Positions 58,350-64,000 of a stretch of 64,000 nucleotides of DNA are shown here, piece by piece; the first letter of the stretch is position 1; each line of letters opens with the position of its first letter. The translations under genes were made by a program, and so were the position numbers. Source of the stretch: Desarmillaria ectypa (lineage: Eukaryota; Basidiomycota; Agaricomycetes; Agaricales; Physalacriaceae); the NCBI GenBank assembly GCA_030407005.1, contig JAUDYN010000007.1, positions 1,488,001 to 1,552,000 on the forward strand. The letters are read 5' to 3'. Under the pieces are notes generated by a model. It ran no database searches. It was not told the DNA's origin and saw nothing but the letters and a program-made list of their open reading frames with translations.

Positions 58350-59682
58350 TCACTCATCACGTCCCCAGTATTCTCTTCCTTTGTAAAAAGAGAAAACATT
58401 CCAAAGATAGCGGACCATTTTACGACGCCTCCTGTCTGATATGAAACGGCTGATATACTGTCTGCAGGTATTCCGAGTCCAAAAGAATACAAGATTAGCT
58501 TTCCAATGAAGGCAATGGCGGTTCAACAAATCTGTATCAAATTTAATGCGCACAAGGAACAATGACAACGAAACTGGGGAAATGCCCAGCTCTTTCAAAC
58601 GATATCTAGAAAGTCCAGCATGAGCCCAGATGTACCCATCACTGAAATTCAAATACGCGTTCAACGCTTCCTCGTTCGGTTTAAGGATATCCAAGATATT
58701 GTCATGGGCTTCAACCGTAGAATCAACGAGCCGTCTCAGCACGTCAGTCTCCGTAGAGTTGTCGCATAAAGCAAGAAGAGAAACTCGGTTCAATCCTTCC
58801 CCGGCAACCTCTTCTTTGTAGAAAGAAAGAACGTCACTAAGTAAATAGGATAAATTATTTCATCAGGTGGGTAATTAAGCAGATGGACTGACTTGGCGGA
58901 CAGCATGAAGATCATTAGGTCCGGAATCGCGGCGATATATGCAGTCACCGGTACCGAAGCTGGAAAAACGAAGACTCCCATAACATCGGCAATACCAGAG
59001 ATGCTTCTGGTGAACATCGTATATCTTCTAGCCGAAACTGGTATCTACAATTCGCATTGAATGAATGTATTACAAAAGTCAAATGTCGACCCTAACCTTC
59101 ATGCCTTGGGTGCGATAGTCAAGACTCGCAGCAGTCACAAAATTAAGGGTGCCCGTAATAACAATATTCGACGCAGGATGATTAGGGAAGCATTTCGGAG
59201 CTTCTGTGATCAAGTAGCAGAATAGCTGTTGCAGAGGATCGGCCGGGTATGACTTTCCAATCATACAGGCGAAAAGGTCCTGTGCAACGCTATCAGAGAC
59301 CGAATATTCCGGAATGAACTTGTCGTCAAAGTAGAAAAAACAAGCAATGTAGAGGGCGATGTAGATGCGGCATTTGATATCCTGGATATGGTTGTAACAA
59401 GTGGTGACAGTGTCGATGCCGTGTCTAATGCATGGCATAAACAATTTCGAGGTTTCCGTGTCAAGGATAAGAGCATGACGAGTTACTTCTTCACATGCCA
59501 GTGAAAACAACTCGCTATCGAATGGAATAGTTCGCCGCATCTGCATATCAACAGAGTATCGACCTAAGAGCAGCCGTACGCTCTCTCTGATTTCGCGGAT
59601 CTGAAGACGAAGGATGAGTGAGAATATGGTAAATAGGGAAAAGTGAGCTCACCATGTTGGTGGGCAGTGTAGTAGAGGCCAT
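58350..59682 (-). CDS. Terpene cyclase of the trichodiene-synthase (Tri5-like) family
   Basis: The ATG at 59680-59682 gives MASTTLPTNM. An intron (about 59602-59652) joins to IREIRESVRLLLGRYSVDMQ. The body shows FYFDDKFIPE as the first metal-binding region, TAASLDYRTQGMK, then after an intron (about 59046-59096) RRYTMFTRSISGIADVMGVF. A further intron (about 58839-58892) restores the NSE-type motif NDVLSFYKEEVAGE, which matches the family NDxxSFYKE. The segment AHAGLSRYRLKELG carries the conserved Arg-Tyr pair. The family ionises farnesyl diphosphate to cyclic sesquiterpenes; the product cannot be inferred. The first motif is DDKFIPE, without Asp at the usual fifth position. The C-terminus after about 58590 is uncertain, since the frame runs on to 58350 without family resemblance. 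Confidence 0.83.
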
Positions 59683-60239
59683 TTACGATGAAATTGTGTT
59701 TGGAGTATTCGAGTACGAGATTCTACATTCTTTTATCAAGCGTACCATGGGAAAGTTTCCTGAGACATCACGGAGTTTCTTCAAGAAGAGCCAGAAAGCC
59801 GAAAGATTCTATATCTGCGACACGAGGAACTTCACTACATTTGCGCTGTCAATGGTCTGGCAGGATATGGGTAAGGGGAACACCGAAAAATGAGGGCATG
59901 ATTTGGCTACGGCGATCTACAAGACCGAACTTATGGGCTGCCACAACTAACATTAGTACTGATATATCGGTCTGCCCTTGAACGGTGCGACGTTTGACCA
60001 TAAGCATATACACTGGACAAAAATCACAGTATTTTTACTTATGAATATGGAGAAAATATGTGTGGTATGGGAGAAAGATAGAACGAAATAAAGTTCAATT
60101 TACTTGAAAACCCTATAGGGAAAGGCACATTTTGACGCTGCAGTGACCTGCACAAGGATGAATAGGAAATATCAGACATGGTAGACTTAGCTCAGGAGTT
60201 ACTTTGTACCGTCCGCAACCAAACTTGTCTTTCTCCGCA
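59683..60239. other. Intergenic upstream of the terpene cyclase
   Basis: Promoter of the cyclase. Plus-strand frames at 59654-59893 and 59688-59981 partly mirror minus-strand stretches and have no recognisable domain. Confidence 0.4.
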
Positions 60240-60633
60240 TCACAGTCTTACAGCCGCGGTTTCCAATGTCGCACCAAGTACTAGGTCAGAGTTTTCCACA
60301 GCAGCCAATGCCTCTAGCTCTTCGTCATCCTTATCAATATCATTCTTCTTCCTTTCGGAAAGGATCTCCCTAAGATTGGGTGTCCCTTCATCATCCGCGT
60401 GTTGAGAGGCTTCCCTACTCCAATTTTGTACTAGAGAAAAGTGGGATCTTGAAAGAGGTAGCAAACGCCGTGATTAGCCTCTTTATCTACACGAATGAAA
60501 CATGGAGTCCACTACGACGACAGTATAGGTATCCACATGAGATACGTGGGCCATATGAGGATAATGCGTCAACAAGTAAGTTAAGCAGGTCGAGCCCGGT
60601 TTCGTTATAAACAGCAGTGAGAGAACTGGCCAT
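60240..60633 (-). CDS. Small two-exon hypothetical protein
   Basis: The ATG at 60631-60633 gives MASSLTAVYNETGLDLLNLL then VDALSSYGPRISCGYLYCRR. A 43-bp intron (about 60446-60488, GTAGAT...TCAAG with GCTAAT inside) joins in frame to SHFSLVQNWSREASQHADDE, then NLREILSERKKNDIDKDDEE and LEALAAVENSDLVLGATLET, with a stop at 60240-60242. The product is about 118 residues. I do not recognise it. Support is limited to frame continuity and a plausible intron; it sits between the cyclase and the lyase in the same orientation. Confidence 0.35.
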
Positions 60634-60885
60634 TATCAAGCATATTCATAGGTGATTCCTCTTAGCAGTATCCCGGATATCGATAACGATGTATGCAGAG
60701 TCGTCGACACTCCTGCATGCGAATATGACAAGGGCGCTGTTACACGATAGCGCAGCAGAGGAAAAGCCCCACATCCTCCGACTAGATGAAATGACCGAAT
60801 GGGGTAGTGAAAGGGCCTAAACTTTTCTGGATCTAAAAGTACAACAATGCAAAGTATACCAATAATGATATCCACAAACCTGAAA

Positions 60886-62064
60886 CTAGTCGAGAACTGC
60901 TCCAGTGACATCGCCGAGCCATGCTTTTTGATCTTTTGGGGAAGCCCAGTCCTCCGTACGCCCTGCAGACATATTTATCAGACGGAATTGCAATGGGACA
61001 GATACCAATGTACCTCCAAAGAACGTCTGGAAATGCATGCCTTTAATCCTCGAATCATTCGACATCTTCATAGTCAGCCCGTGAACAGAGATGACAGATT
61101 TTCCATCGATGTAGAGTTTGAGCTCGCCTGACATCATGTCAGCAAACATTATATACAGTCAGAACACTGACCGTCCTGCTTGTTCACCTCATTCAATTTC
61201 ACTCGGAGCGCGACGTCGACCCATTTTCCCACATGCCATGTAAATGCGCCTCGTCCTACGGAAAATCCATAATCGGCATTCTTCCTAGATCCAGGAACGC
61301 GTAAAAGGGCTGCTTCATTGCCCTCAGTCAACGGGAAATAAGTGTAGATTTCTCCGGCGCCATTCGACCTGGAGCACTCGTCAAAGGAACACACTTCAGA
61401 GACGGTAGACGAACCTCCACATAAGCCTTGCATCGAAGCATTGACATCTGTCGTTCTGACGACCACCACTACACCGATAGGACGCGTCGCCTACACCTCC
61501 AACTGGCCAATATGCGTGAGAGATGTCTGAACAGAGCGAATAACACTCACAGATACCAGGAAGCTTGCCACCTTTAGCCCATTCCCATCCTGGTTCGAAC
61601 ATGACTCGATAGCTCATAATCACTTCGTTCACCGCTCCGTCCAAGAAGCCTGCTGGGCCAGCGACATAGAAACTGAAACCGCCTGCGACCGAAGCGGAGG
61701 GGTTGATGCTCGCACGCGGGTAGACAGCTTCCCAGGCCTGTTCTGGGTGCTCGCCGTCGTCAGAGTTGGGATGGGAAGGCATTGGAGGCGAGACAACGTT
61801 ATGAGAAGTGCGATTGAAGACGTTATGCACGCCTAGGGCAGAATCGTCGAGAGGAACATGTTTCATGCTGGCATTGCTACCAGACTTTGCCAACGACGAA
61901 GACGAGGTGAATCCTTTTCGAAGACGACCACTGGGCACTGGAATTAGAGGGTGCATGGTAGGAGAGGGAGAGCAGGTCGGGCCGAAATCCGACGGAGATA
62001 TTTTGCCTAGGATCCACGGGAGAAAATACCAGATAAGCAGATTGGCCAGAGAGTATATATTCAT
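60886..62064 (-). CDS. Polysaccharide lyase 14-like secreted protein
   Basis: The ATG at 62062-62064 gives a hydrophobic N-terminus (MNIYSLANLLIWYFLPWILG), probably a signal peptide or anchor. A Ser-rich stretch follows, then a beta-jelly-roll body: VMFEPGWEWAKGGKLPGI, which splices (intron about 61507-61553) to FGGVGDASYRCSGGRQ and CFDARLMWR. Next come GAGEIYTYFPLTEGNEAALL, DYGFSVGRGAFTWHVGKWVD, ELKLYIDGKSVISVHGLTM and IKGMHFQTFFGG, then RTEDWASPKDQKAWLGDVTG at the end. The stop is TAG at 60886-60888. The GGKLPG, KGMHFQTFFGG and DWASPKD blocks are hallmarks of fungal PL14-domain proteins, related to glucuronan/alginate lyases. Four introns of about 45-50 bp keep the frame. It is divergent from PMT4 across about 210 bp. 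Confidence 0.85.
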
Positions 62065-62276
62065 TACGGATTTTTGGCACAGAAAACGGACATTTAAGTA
62101 AGAAGGATGGTTTTACTCTCCAGTCTTGTAGGATATTTAGGAGTTCTAGAAGCTCGAGCATAGAGGACTGACTTCGCGAGAAAAACACTTGCTTACATAA
62201 TTGCATCGCTTCAACTTCAACAACAGATCCCTGAAATCTTTTCTTTTCACTCATTCAGCCATTACTTCCTCTCACC

Positions 62277-64000
62277 ATGTCGTCGTCGTCAACGTCGATG
62301 ACTTCGAAGTCTCCACGGTTGCGACGGCCCAAAGGCATTACGGGTTCTCCTAGCTCGCATTTTGAAAATACCGAGGAGGATGAACCTGCGGACCACGTGT
62401 ATCACAATCCTGTATGTATGTTTTCTTGTCTGTTGGGAATATTGTCTGACGAAAGGGCAGAACAATCGTCACCCTATAGAACGAATTCTTGAAACAGAGC
62501 GGGCTAGTCTCATCGTTGTAGGAGTACTGACGACGCTGGCGTTCGCGCTGCGCTTGTACAAACTCAGCCACCCTGACCAGGTCGTGTACGTCAACCTCTT
62601 TTCCCTTGTGTTCCTGCGTTGAAAATTGTGGTGCAGTTTTGACGAAGTCCATTTTGGAAAGTTTGCCTCGTATTACCTCCTGCGGACATACTACTTCGAC
62701 GTACACCCTCCTTTCGCAAAGCTATTGTTCGGACTTGCAGGCTGGTTCGTTGGGTTCGACGGCCAGTTCCAGTTCGAGGAGATAGGCGACAGCTACACGC
62801 TCAACCATGTTCCCTACATCGGCATGCGCGCGCTCCCAGCTATCCTCGGTAGTCTCACAGTCCCGGTTGTATATGCCATTATGAAGCAGAGCGGGTATTC
62901 CACGGTCATTGCAGCATTCTCGGCATCTCTCATTCTCTTCGGTCCGTAATCATTTATTCTGTGCTTTCATTAATTCTCATCAGTGTCCAGACAATGCCCA
63001 CATAGCACAGTCTCGTCTTATCCTCCTTGACGCTACACTTATCTTCTTCATGTCCCTCACCATATATTGCTACATACGATTCCAAAAGCTTCGTCATTGG
63101 GAGTTCTCGACAGAATGGTGGGTCTGGCTGATTCTTACGGGAACGTTTATGGCATGTACCTGGGGGTCCAAAGTCAATGGCATCCTCACGGTTTTTGCAA
63201 TCGGTGTTGCCGTTCTCATTGACCTCTGGGATCTTTTGGATTACAAGAAGGGAAATACTATGGCACGTCTCATATTCATATTTATTGACTGTAGACTCAA
63301 ATACTTTGCTTCAGGACCATTTCTGGAGACACTTTACCGCTAGGGCAATTGGGTTGATTGCCGTCCCTTTCATGATCTACCTGTCTTTCTTCTACATCCA
63401 CTTCGCTATTCTCACACAATCTGGACCCGGTGATACATTCATGAGCCCTGCGTTCCAAGAAACTCTTGCAGGTAACGAAATGCTATTGAACAGTCAAGGT
63501 ACGAGTGTCAAAGATCGTTTACTTAACGTGCTCACCGTCCATCAGAGATCAGATATTTTGACACCATCACTCTGCGACACAAGGACACCAAAGTGTACTT
63601 GCACTCGCACCCTGAGAAATATCCTCTGAAATATGAGGATGGTCGTATCAGTAGTCAAGGTAATATCCTGAACCTTTCGACATTTAAGCGGTGTCTTGAC
63701 TTTTCACAGGCCAACAGGTTACTGGCTATGCCCATAATGATACGAACAATTTTTGGCAAATCATACCCACCAAGTCGCTTCCCGAAACTGGTCGCGGTCG
63801 GGTTGTACGCAATGAAGACATGATCCAGCTCCTCCACGTCAACACTGATACGCTCCTCCTGGCTCACGATGTCGCGTCTCCACTTATGCCTACTAACGAG
63901 GAATTCACAACGTGGCCAAGAGATGACCATTCACGATATAATGACACGCTATTCAAAATTCACCTCATCGACTCTCACGACGGTGAGGCCTGGAAGACAA
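62277..64000 (+). CDS. PMT4: Protein O-mannosyltransferase, PMT4 type (5' part, truncated by window end)
   Basis: An ER membrane enzyme that transfers mannose from dolichyl-phosphate-mannose to Ser/Thr of secretory proteins. The ATG is at 62277; the Ser-rich cytosolic head ends HVYHNP before an intron (about 62412-62461). The catalytic loop FDEVHFGKFASYYLL with the Asp-Glu pair splices in frame after QVV (intron about 62589-62635). DVHPPFAKLLFGLAGW, NVPYIGMRALPAILGSL, SRLILLDATLIFFMSLTIYC and a loop with SGPGDTFMSPAFQETL follow. A MIR repeat region starts with LRHKDTKVYLHSHPEKYPLK and reaches YAHNDTNNFWQIIP. The HFxxR...HF..L..SGPGDxFMS pattern matches the Pmt4/POMT1 branch rather than Pmt1/Pmt2. 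The window ends inside the MIR region, so the C-terminal half is missing. Confidence 0.9.

Overview
This window is nuclear DNA from a filamentous basidiomycete, most likely an Agaricomycete. Genes are split by many short introns (about 43-70 bp) with GT...AG borders and tightly spaced on both strands. The content fits a wood- or litter-decaying mushroom: a laccase-type multicopper oxidase, a Tri5-like terpene cyclase, a polysaccharide lyase 14-like protein, an F-box protein with an N-terminal coil, and a RING/PH/VWA scaffold of the Ste5/Far1 type.

Left arm (1-23.8 kb). In order: an APC amino-acid/GABA permease (+); a SAM-dependent methyltransferase (-) followed by a decayed second copy of itself (-); a ubiquitin-like/BAG co-chaperone (+); a laccase (+) that carries a one-base frameshift before its first copper motif; a RING plus TRAF-zinc-finger protein (-); a Ser/Thr-rich GPI-anchored wall protein (+); the RING/PH/VWA scaffold (+); an unidentified C-terminal exon (-); and a protein with RRM-like segments (-).

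Centre (about 23.83-46.21 kb). This is a 22-kb island of nested retrotransposons, AT-rich and almost without CpG. A complete Ty3/gypsy chromovirus (B, 31089-39579, TSD GCAAT) sits inside an older gypsy element (A), which itself abuts a decayed plus-strand gypsy gag (C). A LINE 3' fragment and an LTR-like element with 15-bp inverted ends follow. A younger Ty1/copia element (41651-46209, TSD AGTTT, half-tRNA-iMet primer site) forms the right edge. All coding regions in the island are broken. The two LTRs of B differ by reciprocal TG/CA pairs, which is what independent deamination of methylated CpG leaves.

Right arm (46.2-64 kb). Directly beside the island lies a tandem family of three paralogues that I do not recognise as a named family. 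Each is built from a helix-turn-helix-like N-terminal part, a low-complexity basic/Ser-rich linker and a SAM-like C-terminal domain. Copy 1 has lost its N-terminal part and is frameshifted; copies 2 and 3 look intact. Then come the F-box protein (-), a DUF4139 (mucoidy-inhibitor-A-like) protein (-), the terpene cyclase (-), a small two-exon gene (-), the polysaccharide lyase 14-like gene (-) and, divergently, the 5' half of a PMT4-type protein O-mannosyltransferase (+) that runs off the window.

The neighbouring genes do not form one obvious pathway. The most unusual parts are the HTH/SAM tandem family beside the transposon island, the scaffold protein, and the mutational record in the LTRs. 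Gene models were spliced by eye, so internal exon borders are approximate unless stated.
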